Of a stretch of 64,000 bases of DNA, positions 49,208 through 57,900 are shown piece by piece (position 1 is the first letter of the stretch; each line of letters opens with the position of its first letter). The stretch comes from Chitinophagaceae bacterium UBA2375 (GTDB taxonomy: Bacteria; Bacteroidota; Bacteroidia; Chitinophagales; Chitinophagaceae): assembly GCA_002343985.1 (NCBI GenBank), contig DDTB01000014.1, forward strand, positions 1-64,000, in the 5' to 3' direction. Made by a program: the position numbers and the translations under genes. Under the pieces are notes generated by a model that saw only the letters and a list, made by a program, of their open reading frames with translations, made no database searches and was not told where the DNA came from.

Positions 49208-51709
49208 TTAACGCAAAATGGTTAGGTCAGTTTTTACTGTTACCTTTTTGCCGGATACAAGGGTGAACTCGATTACGGCATAATAGGTGGCATCCGGGAG
49301 AGACTTGCCTTTATAGCGGCCATCCCAGTTATTGCGGTAATCTTTTGATTCAAACACTTTGCTGCCATAGCGGTTGAACACATTGACAGATACATTCTTC
49401 AGGCAATCATACGAATCATAGCAGAGCCAGAAATCGTTGATACCATCTCCGTTTGGCGTAAATGCGTTGTTCACCTTAATGCAATAAGGGATCACGGTGA
49501 TGGTGAACTGGTCTGTGGCACGGCATCCGCCCTGGTTATTTACTGCAACCAGCGTATATGTGGTTGTTACATCTGGGGTAGCCGCAGGATTCAGGATATT
49601 GGTTGCTGTGAGGGATGGATCATTCGGGTTTGATGTCCATGTATAGGTGTCTGCCCCGGTTGCAGTCGCGTTAAACTGAACAGTTTCGCCTTTGATGATA
49701 GAGACATCCTGACCGGCTTCAATCACTACTGATTGTTCAACTGTGATTACAACATCATCAGTAGCCGTGCACTGACCGAGCGTTCCCGTCACCTGGTACG
49801 TGTACACGCCCGGTGTTGCAGGTGCAGCAGTTGGGTTGGCAATGCTGTTATTGTCCAATCCCTGTCCGGTCCAGCTATAGCCATTGGCCGTGCTGCTGGT
49901 ATTCAAAACAATGGATGCTCCCAGGCAAATGGTGGTATCTGTCCTTGTTTGAAGGGTCAGGTCATTGGTAAGGTTCACCACTTGCTGTATGTTGGTACGG
50001 CAACCGTTGGCATCCTGAACAATGATAGAATATGAACCATTGTTTACATTAAACACATTTGAGTTCTGGAATGTGGTACCATCAATGCTATAGGTATAAC
50101 CTGGAGTCGCACCATTGGCAGTTACTTCAATATCACCCAATTGCGTACATGTCGCGTTTGTTGAAACGGATGTGGCTGCAAGGGCTGTAGGCTCAGTGAT
50201 ATTCACGGTTGTGTCACGGAAGCAACCAAGGTTGTCGCGTACGCGGATATTATATGTGCCGGGTGCCAGGTTGCTGAAAATACCTGTAGCCTGGTAAGTG
50301 GTTCCACCGTCAATTGAATACTCATAAGTACCGCTGCCACCGGTAGAACTTACATTAATACTACCGTTTGAAGCGCCGTTACAAAGTATATTATTCACCG
50401 CATATGTACCCACAATCGCGCTCGGATCAAGCGGGATGGTTACGGAATACGTTAATGTACAAGTAGTGGAACCTATTTCACGGATCAAAACAGTGTATGT
50501 TCCTGCAGGTGCATTGAACGTATTGGATGTTTGCCATGTAGCGCCGTTATCCAATGAATATTCAAATGGACCTGGGGCGCCAGATGGCGTAATAGATGCG
50601 GTTCCGATATTGTTATTCGCGCAACCTGCCGCGATGGTTGAGGCAGTGGCATCAAGTGAGTTTTGTACAATCGCGCGAACGGTATCGTTGGCAAAAACAA
50701 AAGTACCGGGTTGGTTGGGATTTTCGTAACGGGAACGTACGATATAAGTTGTTGTACCAGTAGGACAAACGTTCGGGAAACTCACTTCAAATGAACTTGG
50801 GCTGAGCCTGGTGGTATCGCCTGTTGAAACCAGGTTGCCGGCAAGGTCGTAGAGTTCAACGCCCCTGTACAAAGTTGGACCGTCGATGGGCACAAAACGC
50901 CAGGATTCATTCATATTAATTGAACCCCAGGCCGGACCGGTTGACGTACGCCCGGGGGCCATGATTCCTTTGGACTTATCAAAACTTTGCAGGCCAATCA
51001 TTTTGCGGCCCTGGTTCCAGCTTGGACATTGCTCCACACTGTACACAAACACTTCAATAATATTGAGGCCTTCATACAAAACAATCTGGTGGGTATTCTC
51101 AATCAGGCTATTGCAAGCAGACCCGAAAAGAGGGATTTTGTAAAAACTGAGGATGAATTGCCTGTGTGGCGCCGAACCAATGATATCATATTTAATCCTG
51201 CGGTTAGGAGAGGTTGTTACACTTGGGTCAATATCGTGGAACACGCCCATGGCCAGTGCCGCATCATATCCGGTATTTGGTACATTACCAGCCGACTGGC
51301 TCCAATGGCTGAACTGGTTGGCTTCCGAGATGTCAAAACTCAGGTAACCGTTACCACTTGCCACCAATTGAGAGTAACTGTTTCCGTAAAAACTAAATGG
51401 GAAACCCAGGGTGATGGGGTCAGAGTACCTGTCGTCGAGTGTGATACTGGTTGGGTTACCCGGGATAGACGGGTCAATATACGGACGGAAACAACCATCT
51501 GTCCCGCCGGTCAGCGGGTTAACCACATAACCGTTAGTGGAAGAAGTTGCATGGATATCGGGGATTTTGGCTTTCAGCACAAAACAACTGCCACCGCAAA
51601 TGGGCACAATGGTGTCGCGGGCACAGGTAAAAGAGAAACCGCTCTGCGCGTTAGCCTGATAGGTCAGGGCCAGTAAGAAGGTCAGTCCTATCCAGTAAAA
51701 TTTTCTCAT
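49208..51709 (-). CDS. Secreted SprB-repeat protein with gliding-motility-type C-terminal domain
   Basis: This 833-residue protein is probably exported by the type IX system. It has a signal peptide (1-22), an N-terminal beta region (about 23-350) including VASGNGYLSFDI, three SprB-type repeats (about 353-428, 432-507 and 508-582, each with Y-S-I/L-D and G-x-Y), two Ig/PKD-like domains (about 585-740) and the C-terminal type B sorting domain (about 743-833: VNNAFTPNGDGINDFW, then WDGRYKG). The last is the gliding-motility-associated signature of surface-exported cargo. Immediately downstream, 50 bases away, is a PorP/SprF-like gene, its likely partner. A role in adhesion or motility is inferred. 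Confidence 0.9.
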   Translation of the reverse strand: MRKFYWIGLTFLLALTYQANAQSGFSFTCARDTIVPICGGSCFVLKAKIPDIHATSSTNGYVVNPLTGGTDGCFRPYIDPSIPGNPTSITLDDRYSDPITLGFPFSFYGNSYSQLVASGNGYLSFDISEANQFSHWSQSAGNVPNTGYDAALAMGVFHDIDPSVTTSPNRRIKYDIIGSAPHRQFILSFYKIPLFGSACNSLIENTHQIVLYEGLNIIEVFVYSVEQCPSWNQGRKMIGLQSFDKSKGIMAPGRTSTGPAWGSINMNESWRFVPIDGPTLYRGVELYDLAGNLVSTGDTTRLSPSSFEVSFPNVCPTGTTTYIVRSRYENPNQPGTFVFANDTVRAIVQNSLDATASTIAAGCANNNIGTASITPSGAPGPFEYSLDNGATWQTSNTFNAPAGTYTVLIREIGSTTCTLTYSVTIPLDPSAIVGTYAVNNILCNGASNGSINVSSTGGSGTYEYSIDGGTTYQATGIFSNLAPGTYNIRVRDNLGCFRDTTVNITEPTALAATSVSTNATCTQLGDIEVTANGATPGYTYSIDGTTFQNSNVFNVNNGSYSIIVQDANGCRTNIQQVVNLTNDLTLQTRTDTTICLGASIVLNTSSTANGYSWTGQGLDNNSIANPTAAPATPGVYTYQVTGTLGQCTATDDVVITVEQSVVIEAGQDVSIIKGETVQFNATATGADTYTWTSNPNDPSLTATNILNPAATPDVTTTYTLVAVNNQGGCRATDQFTITVIPYCIKVNNAFTPNGDGINDFWLCYDSYDCLKNVSVNVFNRYGSKVFESKDYRNNWDGRYKGKSLPDATYYAVIEFTLVSGKKVTVKTDLTILR

Positions 51710-51759
51710 AACAGGTATTGCTTAAAATTGAAAAAGTTTGTGATTGATGCGATTGCTGA

Positions 51760-52659
51760 TTACTTGAACATATCAAACTGCAAGCCCACTTCATGTGCGC
51801 CTGAACCGTTGGTAAACACGCTGATGGGCGTTACGTAATAATCATATGAATATGTGGCACGAAGACGGTTCAATACTTTCAAACCGGCCTGGATGCTCCA
51901 GAACTGGCGAACCCTCCAGTTCAAAGCCCACCATACTTTATCCTGGTAATCCAGTTTTACACCGAGGTCGTACTCGCTGGGTGCGTTCTGAATAAAACGA
52001 ACCAGTGCATTTGGAATAACATACACGCCATCACCCGCGTTAAACCGGTAATTTGCCGTCATATTATAATGACGGTACAGCTTTCCGCCTTCTTTGGCAT
52101 TGGGCACATCAGCCAACTGCAGTTTAGATTGAATTAACTGGCTAACAGCGGCACCAACACTCAGGTTGCCATCCGTCCAGTACACACCAGCACCCGCGTC
52201 AATGCCAAATTTATTTTCGGCGCTGCCCAGGATAGGGTCATTACCCAATGAAGCGCTGAGCTTATTCCTATCAATGGCGAATTGTAAAGCCCTCAATTCC
52301 AAGCCAATAGCCAGCTTTTGATTTTCCTTCTTACCGGTGCGGACATGGTAGGAGTATGCCAATTGAACACCCGTGCGGCTGGTTGGCCCGGTTTCATCCC
52401 TATAAACATAGGTACCAATACCCGCTTTTAATTTTTTTAACTCGAAGTCGCCATAAACCATAAAGGTCCTGGGATTACCCGGGAAGGATGACCACATAGA
52501 GCGGTAACTGACCCCCACCAGGTTTTTATTGGCGATGCCGGCTGCTGCCGGGTTGTACATGGAATTATGCTGTAAAAACTGGCTGGTGAAGTGCAATTGT
52601 TGCGCATTTGCAGCCTGAATACCCAGCAAAATGCCTGCGGCAAGTAAACATTTTCTCAT
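51760..52659 (-). CDS. PorP/SprF-family type IX secretion membrane protein
   Basis: This 299-residue outer-membrane beta-barrel protein has a signal peptide (about 1-19, ending ANAQ) and the family start QQLHFTSQFLQHNSMYNPAAAG; the barrel repeats of about ten residues follow to the end. PorP/SprF proteins help secrete or anchor partner proteins with type B sorting domains, and its partner gene directly follows at 51709. It lies first in a two-gene unit that ends in the terminator at 49158-49188. Confidence 0.92.
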   Translation of the reverse strand: MRKCLLAAGILLGIQAANAQQLHFTSQFLQHNSMYNPAAAGIANKNLVGVSYRSMWSSFPGNPRTFMVYGDFELKKLKAGIGTYVYRDETGPTSRTGVQLAYSYHVRTGKKENQKLAIGLELRALQFAIDRNKLSASLGNDPILGSAENKFGIDAGAGVYWTDGNLSVGAAVSQLIQSKLQLADVPNAKEGGKLYRHYNMTANYRFNAGDGVYVIPNALVRFIQNAPSEYDLGVKLDYQDKVWWALNWRVRQFWSIQAGLKVLNRLRATYSYDYYVTPISVFTNGSGAHEVGLQFDMFK

Positions 52660-52732
52660 AACGTTGCTATAAAGGAGGTCTAAAAATAAAAAAAAATGTT
52701 AAGACCCTGTCCAAAAAGGGGGTTTTTCTACC

Positions 52733-53350
52733 TCATTTAGGCAATAAATCACGGATTTCTACGTTGCGGAGGTCTTGCAAGCGGTACAAAACTTCTTCCA
52801 ACCGGTTTTTGGGGACCCCGATCCGAAGGATGCTGAACAATTGCATTTCCTGGGTTATGACCCTGCATTGGTATTGCCTGACCACCTGCATCACATCGTT
52901 CATCCGCGTATAATCAAACTGTAATTCATAGGGTATTTCAACAGTTTTCTGAATGATCGGCACTGTCTGCAATACCAGTGCTGCTGATGTTTTATACGCT
53001 TGTATCAAACCAGGCACCCCCAGTAGGGTACCGCCAAAATAACGGGTTACAATCACTGCGGTATTGGTCAGGTTACGGCTGTCGATTTGACCTAGGATGG
53101 GTTTTCCTGCCGTGCCTGCAGGCTCACCGTCATCGCTGCTGCGGAACTGTGTGCCATCAAGGCCGATGCGGTACGCAAAGCAATGATGCACGGCTTTAGG
53201 ATGAAGCTTTTTCGCTTTTTGCCATTGCTCTTTAAACATAACCGGATCTTCCAGGGGAAAAGCATGCGCTAAAAAACGGCTGCCCCTGTCTTTAAACTCC
53301 GCTTCCCCTTCCCTGTCAATGGTATAATAAAAATCAGTCGATGGATGCAT
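52733..53350 (-). CDS. yigZ: IMPACT/YigZ family protein
   Basis: This 205-residue protein has the IMPACT N-terminal domain: FLAHAFPLEDP, HCFAYRIG, DDGEPAGTAGKPILGQI and YFGGTLLGVPGL are typical, and a C-terminal ferredoxin-like DUF1949 domain follows (about 135-205). The family is linked to translation or general stress control but its bacterial role is not settled. Its first 17 bases overlap the end of ribD, suggesting translational coupling. Confidence 0.9.
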   Translation of the reverse strand: MHPSTDFYYTIDREGEAEFKDRGSRFLAHAFPLEDPVMFKEQWQKAKKLHPKAVHHCFAYRIGLDGTQFRSSDDGEPAGTAGKPILGQIDSRNLTNTAVIVTRYFGGTLLGVPGLIQAYKTSAALVLQTVPIIQKTVEIPYELQFDYTRMNDVMQVVRQYQCRVITQEMQLFSILRIGVPKNRLEEVLYRLQDLRNVEIRDLLPK

Positions 53351-54404
53351 GGTCTTTAGGTAAATAAGTTCCGGAAAAATACCAGGCTACCTGGTTTCCC
53401 GCGAGTTGGATCTTGCGCATAGGCATTTCTTCATTAAACCTGGCAGCGCGTAAGCCAGAAGGCAATTCCAAGGCCTGGTTTTGAATGATGCGGATTTCAT
53501 CCCAAATGCCGCTGTTGATAAATGATTGATGCAATGCCGCCCCCCCTTCAATCAACACCGATTGTACCTTCTCTTTATATAAAATCTGCATGATTGAGCC
53601 AGGATCGATACTTCCTGAAGCAGGTTTCCTGTAAAGAATATGCCCCTCATCCGCGTGCTTCTCGATGTTGATGATGATGACTTTTGAACCATCCGCGAAC
53701 AAGTTAAGGCGAAGGGGTAAATCGAGATGGGTGCTTACCAGTACCCTGGTTGGTTGAGCCCCATACCAATACCTGTTGGTCAGGAATGGGTTATCGGCCC
53801 GGGCTGTTCCCGCCCCCACCATAATCGCTGCTTCTTCGGCCCTCCATCGATGTACCAGCCTATTGGCCTTATCATTGGAAATCTTAACCGGTATATTACC
53901 CTCACCGGCAATGCAATGGTCAGCACTTTCCGCCCATTTTACAATCACATACGGGCGTCTTTTTTCATGCATGCATATAAAACGACGGTTCAGCCAACGG
54001 GCTTCTTCTTCAAGTATACCTGAACACACCTCCACACCTGCATCCCGAAGCCGTTGTATGCCGGAGCCATTTACCAGGTCAAAAGGATCATGTTGCGCCA
54101 ATACTACTTTGGGAATCTTATGATCTAAAATCAAATCGGTACAGGGAGGGGTTTTCCCGTGATGGTTACACGGCTCAAGGGAGACATACAATGTACTTTT
54201 TGAAATCAGTTCCCTGTCGTCCTCTTTTACGGAATCAATGCAATTCACTTCGGCATGCGGGCCACCATATTTGGCATGGTATCCTTCCCCAATTATCCTT
54301 CCATCATGCACAAGCACCGCGCCCACCATCGGATTGGGTGCTACATAACCTGCACCCAATTTTGCCAGTTGCAGGCACCTCCGCATATACCATTCATCGT
54401 TCAT
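53334..54404 (-). CDS. ribD: Bifunctional riboflavin deaminase/reductase RibD
   Basis: This 356-residue enzyme would perform two early riboflavin steps. The N-terminal deaminase has the zinc site in HAEVNCID and SLEPCNHHGKTPPCTD; the C-terminal reductase (about 150-356) has PYVIVKWAESAD, DNPFLTNR and VLIEGGAALHQSF. Length and order are standard. It overlaps yigZ by 17 bases at its 3' end and is divergent from prmC. Other rib genes are not in the window. Confidence 0.95.
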   Translation of the reverse strand: MNDEWYMRRCLQLAKLGAGYVAPNPMVGAVLVHDGRIIGEGYHAKYGGPHAEVNCIDSVKEDDRELISKSTLYVSLEPCNHHGKTPPCTDLILDHKIPKVVLAQHDPFDLVNGSGIQRLRDAGVEVCSGILEEEARWLNRRFICMHEKRRPYVIVKWAESADHCIAGEGNIPVKISNDKANRLVHRWRAEEAAIMVGAGTARADNPFLTNRYWYGAQPTRVLVSTHLDLPLRLNLFADGSKVIIINIEKHADEGHILYRKPASGSIDPGSIMQILYKEKVQSVLIEGGAALHQSFINSGIWDEIRIIQNQALELPSGLRAARFNEEMPMRKIQLAGNQVAWYFSGTYLPKDHASID

Positions 54405-54435
54405 GCACGGTAAAAATACAGACTAAAAAATAAAC

Positions 54436-54447
54436 TAAGTTTGCCGC
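54436..54447 (+). promoter_or_regulatory. Putative -7 element abutting prmC start
   Basis: TAAGTTTG (54436-54443) fits TAnnTTTG exactly and ends four bases before ATG 54448. This predicts a leaderless transcript; no -33 element is clear. Confidence 0.5.
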
Positions 54448-55299
54448 ATGACAGCATCCGCCTGGTACAGGCATTACCTCAACCGTTTATCAAAGCTGTA
54501 TGAGCCATCAGAATCAGACAGCATTGCCCGTATGGTTTTTGAAAAACTTACAGGATTGTCGCGTTCCGGCATCCTGATAGATCCGGAACAATCACTCCCA
54601 TCATCGGCAGAACAGGCGCTCACCGATGCATTACAAGCACTGGAAGAACATCAGCCGGTTCAATATGTGTTGGGTGAAACCTGGTTTTGCGGATCATCGT
54701 TTATGGTTGCACCCGGCGTACTGATCCCAAGGCCGGAAACTGAGGAACTAACGGAAAAGGCTATACGCTTTTTGGGACAAAAACCGGCACATGTACTTGA
54801 TATCGGCACAGGATCAGGATGTATTGCCATCAGCATCAAAAAAAATTGCCCGGACGCACAGGTAACTGCCATTGACAAAAGTGAGGATGCATTGGGCATT
54901 GCCGGCAAAAACGCGGAACGGCACCACTGCCGGATTGATTTCAGAAAGATGGATTTTTTAGATGCGGAAACCTGGCCCTTGTTGGGAATGTTCGACCTGG
55001 TTATCAGCAATCCGCCATATATCCCGGAATCAGAAAGACAAAGCATGTCGGCGCATGTAGCCAATCATGAACCGGGTATGGCATTATTTGTACCGGATGG
55101 GCAACCCCTGGTTTTTTATAAAGCGATCGCTTCTTTTGCAATGGACCACCTGAACAATGGCGGACAGGTTATGGCAGAAACACACGAAAACCTGGCATCG
55201 GAAACCGCCCGGGTTTTTGAGGCAAATGGTTTCCGGGCAGAGATTTGCCGGGATATGTTTGGGAAGGAACGCATGGTCATCGCTAATCTTGTCCGCTAA
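54448..55299 (+). CDS. prmC: Peptide chain release factor glutamine methyltransferase
   Basis: This 283-residue SAM-dependent enzyme would methylate the GGQ glutamine of release factors. SAM motif I is LDIGTGSGCIAISI, and the substrate-binding N-P-P-Y motif is at about 188-191 (SNPPYIPESE). VLIPRPETEEL is the conserved entry motif. Length is normal. It is monocistronic and its last 17 bases overlap the convergent exbD gene. Confidence 0.93.
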   Translation: MTASAWYRHYLNRLSKLYEPSESDSIARMVFEKLTGLSRSGILIDPEQSLPSSAEQALTDALQALEEHQPVQYVLGETWFCGSSFMVAPGVLIPRPETEELTEKAIRFLGQKPAHVLDIGTGSGCIAISIKKNCPDAQVTAIDKSEDALGIAGKNAERHHCRIDFRKMDFLDAETWPLLGMFDLVISNPPYIPESERQSMSAHVANHEPGMALFVPDGQPLVFYKAIASFAMDHLNNGGQVMAETHENLASETARVFEANGFRAEICRDMFGKERMVIANLVR

Positions 55300-55690
55300 C
55301 AGTAGCCGATGTGGTTGCACCCAATTTACGCGCCACTTTCATCACGCGCACCACTTCGCCCCACTGCGTTACGGAGTCTGCATTGATCACCACGGCTGGC
55401 TTGACGCTATCCCCTTCGTTTATGTATTTCCGTAAGATGGATTCCAGGGAATCGGGAATGATTTTTTTTGAACCTACATAAATTTGTTTGTTCTTATCTA
55501 CACTCACCACCACACTTTGCTTTTGTTTGGTATCGCTCTTGGCCCTGGGCACACTCATCTTGATTACATTGGGATTAGCCAATGTAGAAATCATCAGGAA
55601 GAACATCAGTAGGATGAACAGGATATCGTTCAACGGGCCCGTGTCCACATCGGAATGTTCATCTCGGAATCTTCTGGTACGTAATGACAT
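55283..55690 (-). CDS. ExbD/TolR-family membrane protein
   Basis: This 135-residue protein has a short cytoplasmic N-terminus (SLRTRRFRDEHSDVDTGPLND), one membrane helix (about 20-45: ILFILLMFFLMISTLANP) containing Asp in the usual place near the N-terminal end, and a periplasmic domain. It would use the proton gradient with the ExbB-like partner 26 bases upstream. The 3' end overlaps prmC by 17 bases. TonB is not seen beside it, so the pair could serve TonB-dependent transport or a Tol-like role. Confidence 0.9.
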   Translation of the reverse strand: MSLRTRRFRDEHSDVDTGPLNDILFILLMFFLMISTLANPNVIKMSVPRAKSDTKQKQSVVVSVDKNKQIYVGSKKIIPDSLESILRKYINEGDSVKPAVVINADSVTQWGEVVRVMKVARKLGATTSATVSGQD

Positions 55691-55716
55691 GACTGAAATG
55701 TTGGATGATTGGATAA

Positions 55717-56394
55717 TTACCGGGTTGGTTCCTGCAGGATATCGATAAACTCGCTTTCGGCCGCCTCCATTTTATTGGCGGTACGGTTGATTTGTGTATC
55801 GAGGTAACTATGCCCGAGGAATGCCAGCATACCAATGATCAAGCCTGTGGCCGATGTGATCAGCTTGATGTACATCGCATCGGCGATCTGGCTGATGGAT
55901 GGGTTGCTGATCGTGGCAAATTCTTTCAACAGGAGCACAAGCCCGATGATGGTACCCACAAAACCAAAGAGCGGCGCGATGCGGGCAATCACGGAAATCA
56001 TACTCAGGTTTTTCTCCAGTTTATATATTTCCAGCTTGCCCACGTTCTCCATGCTTTTTTCAATGGCATCAATGGGTTTACCAATGCGCTGAATGCCCTT
56101 ATCAATGATGCGGGCCACCGGGTTATTGGTGTTCTTCGCTAAGTTCCTGGCAGCGGCTACATTTCCAGAAATGATATTATCGCGAATGATGCGCATGAAA
56201 TTTTCATCCAGGTCAGATGCTTTGCGGATCACGAGCAGGCGCTCAATAAAAAAGTAAACAACCAGTACAAATAAGATGCCCAGTGGCACCATCAAAGGCC
56301 CACCCTTGCTGAGCAAACCCCAAACGGTTTCCACTTTAGCGGCCGTAGCTCCGGTTGACAGTGTATCGGCTTGTAGTAAAATCTGAAATGGCAT
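55717..56394 (-). CDS. MotA/TolQ/ExbB-family proton channel protein
   Basis: This 225-residue protein has an N-terminal membrane helix after a short lead (about 33-52), a cytoplasmic loop and two more helices (about 125-155 and 165-190) in IARIAPLFGFVGTIIGLVLLL and LITSATGLIIGMLAF, the family proton-channel regions. It pairs with the ExbD-like gene, forming the inner-membrane motor for TonB-dependent import or similar. It has a long stretch upstream (98 bases) before the cupin gene, with no evident terminator. Confidence 0.92.
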   Translation of the reverse strand: MPFQILLQADTLSTGATAAKVETVWGLLSKGGPLMVPLGILFVLVVYFFIERLLVIRKASDLDENFMRIIRDNIISGNVAAARNLAKNTNNPVARIIDKGIQRIGKPIDAIEKSMENVGKLEIYKLEKNLSMISVIARIAPLFGFVGTIIGLVLLLKEFATISNPSISQIADAMYIKLITSATGLIIGMLAFLGHSYLDTQINRTANKMEAAESEFIDILQEPTR

Positions 56395-56492
56395 GTTGGA
56401 TTTTTGTTTGTTTTATTGGTATCAGATATTCGCTGTTTATGCTTTGACCCGCAAACAACGAAAGTATTTAGTCAGTTCTGTATAAGGTTTTG

Positions 56493-56864
56493 TTAATCTT
56501 CCTGTTCAGGGTCGCGGTGCACCGCATCCAAACTAAACGCTGGCAGGCACACAGACCAGTACGCGCAAGGTTCGCCGAATGGGTTGCTATAACGGACACG
56601 GCTACCTTTTTTTACCAGTATGCTCTCACCCGCATGCACTTCAATGCGCTCCCCGTCAACTTCAACCAGTTTTGTTCCGGCATACACCAATGTATATTCA
56701 TCAAACTCCGGTTCCTGGAATGGCTCGCCCCAACCCGGGGGCGCTTCCATTTGCGCAATGCTGATATCGCCAGAACCTGTAGCGAGGTAACCGATATGTT
56801 CATGGATCAGCTTACCGCCGGGAACAGGAACCGACACAGGATTTCGTTGGATCAGGTATGGCAT
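56493..56864 (-). CDS. Small cupin-domain protein
   Basis: This 123-residue protein folds as a single cupin: the two motifs are visible as FDEYTLVYAGTKLVEVDGE...HAGESILVKKG and ACAYWSVCLPAF, with several Glu and His that could bind a metal. The segments PYLIQRNPVSVPVPGGKLIHE and EAPPGWGEPFQEPEFDEYT precede. Function is unknown. It lies 28 bases after the SPFH-protein gene on the same strand and could be part of its transcript. Confidence 0.75.
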   Translation of the reverse strand: MPYLIQRNPVSVPVPGGKLIHEHIGYLATGSGDISIAQMEAPPGWGEPFQEPEFDEYTLVYAGTKLVEVDGERIEVHAGESILVKKGSRVRYSNPFGEPCAYWSVCLPAFSLDAVHRDPEQED

Positions 56865-56892
56865 GTGGGATAACGCTGGTAAAAATGAAACC

Positions 56893-57825
56893 TTATTTAC
56901 GGATAGTCCTTTCTTCCATGGTCATAGCCATGATCTGTTTCATGGTGCGGTCCATGCCTTCGCTGCTGCCGTCCAGGAAAATCACATTTCCTTTTCCGTA
57001 TTCCGCGAAGTTCTTAATCGCTTCCGTCCACATACTGAACAGGATGACATTGGTATCAAGGTTTGCCTGTTTCATTTGTTCGGCCGCCTGGCTCATACCT
57101 TTTGCCACTTCTTCACGGAAAAGCGCCACACCCTGGCCCCTGAGTTGTGCGGCCTGCCTTTCGGCTTCTGCAGCAATTTTAATGGCATTGCCTTCCGCTT
57201 CAGCAGACTTTGTTTTGGTGATCAGCAAAGCCTGGCCTTCGTTTTCCGCGGCGGCTTTCAGGTTATTGGATGCCACCACTTTGCTCATACTTTCGAGGAT
57301 CACCTGGTCGAAAGTGATGTCATTGATCTGAAGGTCCTGGAGATGGTAACCCCATTCTTCCAGCGATGTATCCACGTGCTCCTTTACAAACTCCACGATA
57401 TCGCGGCGAAGGCCAAGTATCTCAGACTGGCGCTTGGTGGCTACATACGCACGGATATTGCCCTCAATGGTGCGCACCAGGGCCTGCATCAGGTCTTTAT
57501 CGCTGATGAACTTGAAAGCTACTTTTTTAATGGTTTCCTCGCCTTCATTCTGCACGGAATATAAGAGCATCGATTTAAAATAGACATTGGCCTGGTCGAT
57601 GGTTACAGCCTGGAACTCCAACTCCACTGATCGGTTTTGTACGCTGACCCTTTTGTACACCTGGTCGAGGAATGGGATTTTGAAATTTAATCCCGGACGG
57701 CGGACACCTACATATTTACCAAGCCGCGTAATCACCGCGATGGTACCCTGGTTAACAGTGAATAATCCGCTGAATAGAATCAATCCAATGGCAATCAGCC
57801 ACCAATAATCTGTCAGAAAATCCAT
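56893..57825 (-). CDS. SPFH/stomatin-family membrane protein
   Basis: This 310-residue protein has one N-terminal membrane helix (about 8-25, WWLIAIGLILFSGLFTV) and an SPFH/band 7 domain (about 28-190) with VGVRRPGLNFKIPFLDQV and VKEHVDTSLEEWGYHLQDLQINDI, followed by a helical coiled region with AEAERQAAQLRG. It is like the HflK/stomatin/QmcA type that forms membrane platforms; its usual NfeD-type partner is not here. The downstream cupin gene is 28 bases away. Confidence 0.88.
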   Translation of the reverse strand: MDFLTDYWWLIAIGLILFSGLFTVNQGTIAVITRLGKYVGVRRPGLNFKIPFLDQVYKRVSVQNRSVELEFQAVTIDQANVYFKSMLLYSVQNEGEETIKKVAFKFISDKDLMQALVRTIEGNIRAYVATKRQSEILGLRRDIVEFVKEHVDTSLEEWGYHLQDLQINDITFDQVILESMSKVVASNNLKAAAENEGQALLITKTKSAEAEGNAIKIAAEAERQAAQLRGQGVALFREEVAKGMSQAAEQMKQANLDTNVILFSMWTEAIKNFAEYGKGNVIFLDGSSEGMDRTMKQIMAMTMEERTIRK

Positions 57826-57900
57826 ACGAATGAAAATTTATAAGATGAACAATCAGGCTTTCGCCCAAATATACAGGTACAGCGGTTCTGTACCCATTAA

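Noticed and set aside
52681..52732. Possible hairpin downstream of yigZ's neighbour region
   Set aside because: The A-rich run and short GGGGGT/ACCC match do not form a convincing stem.
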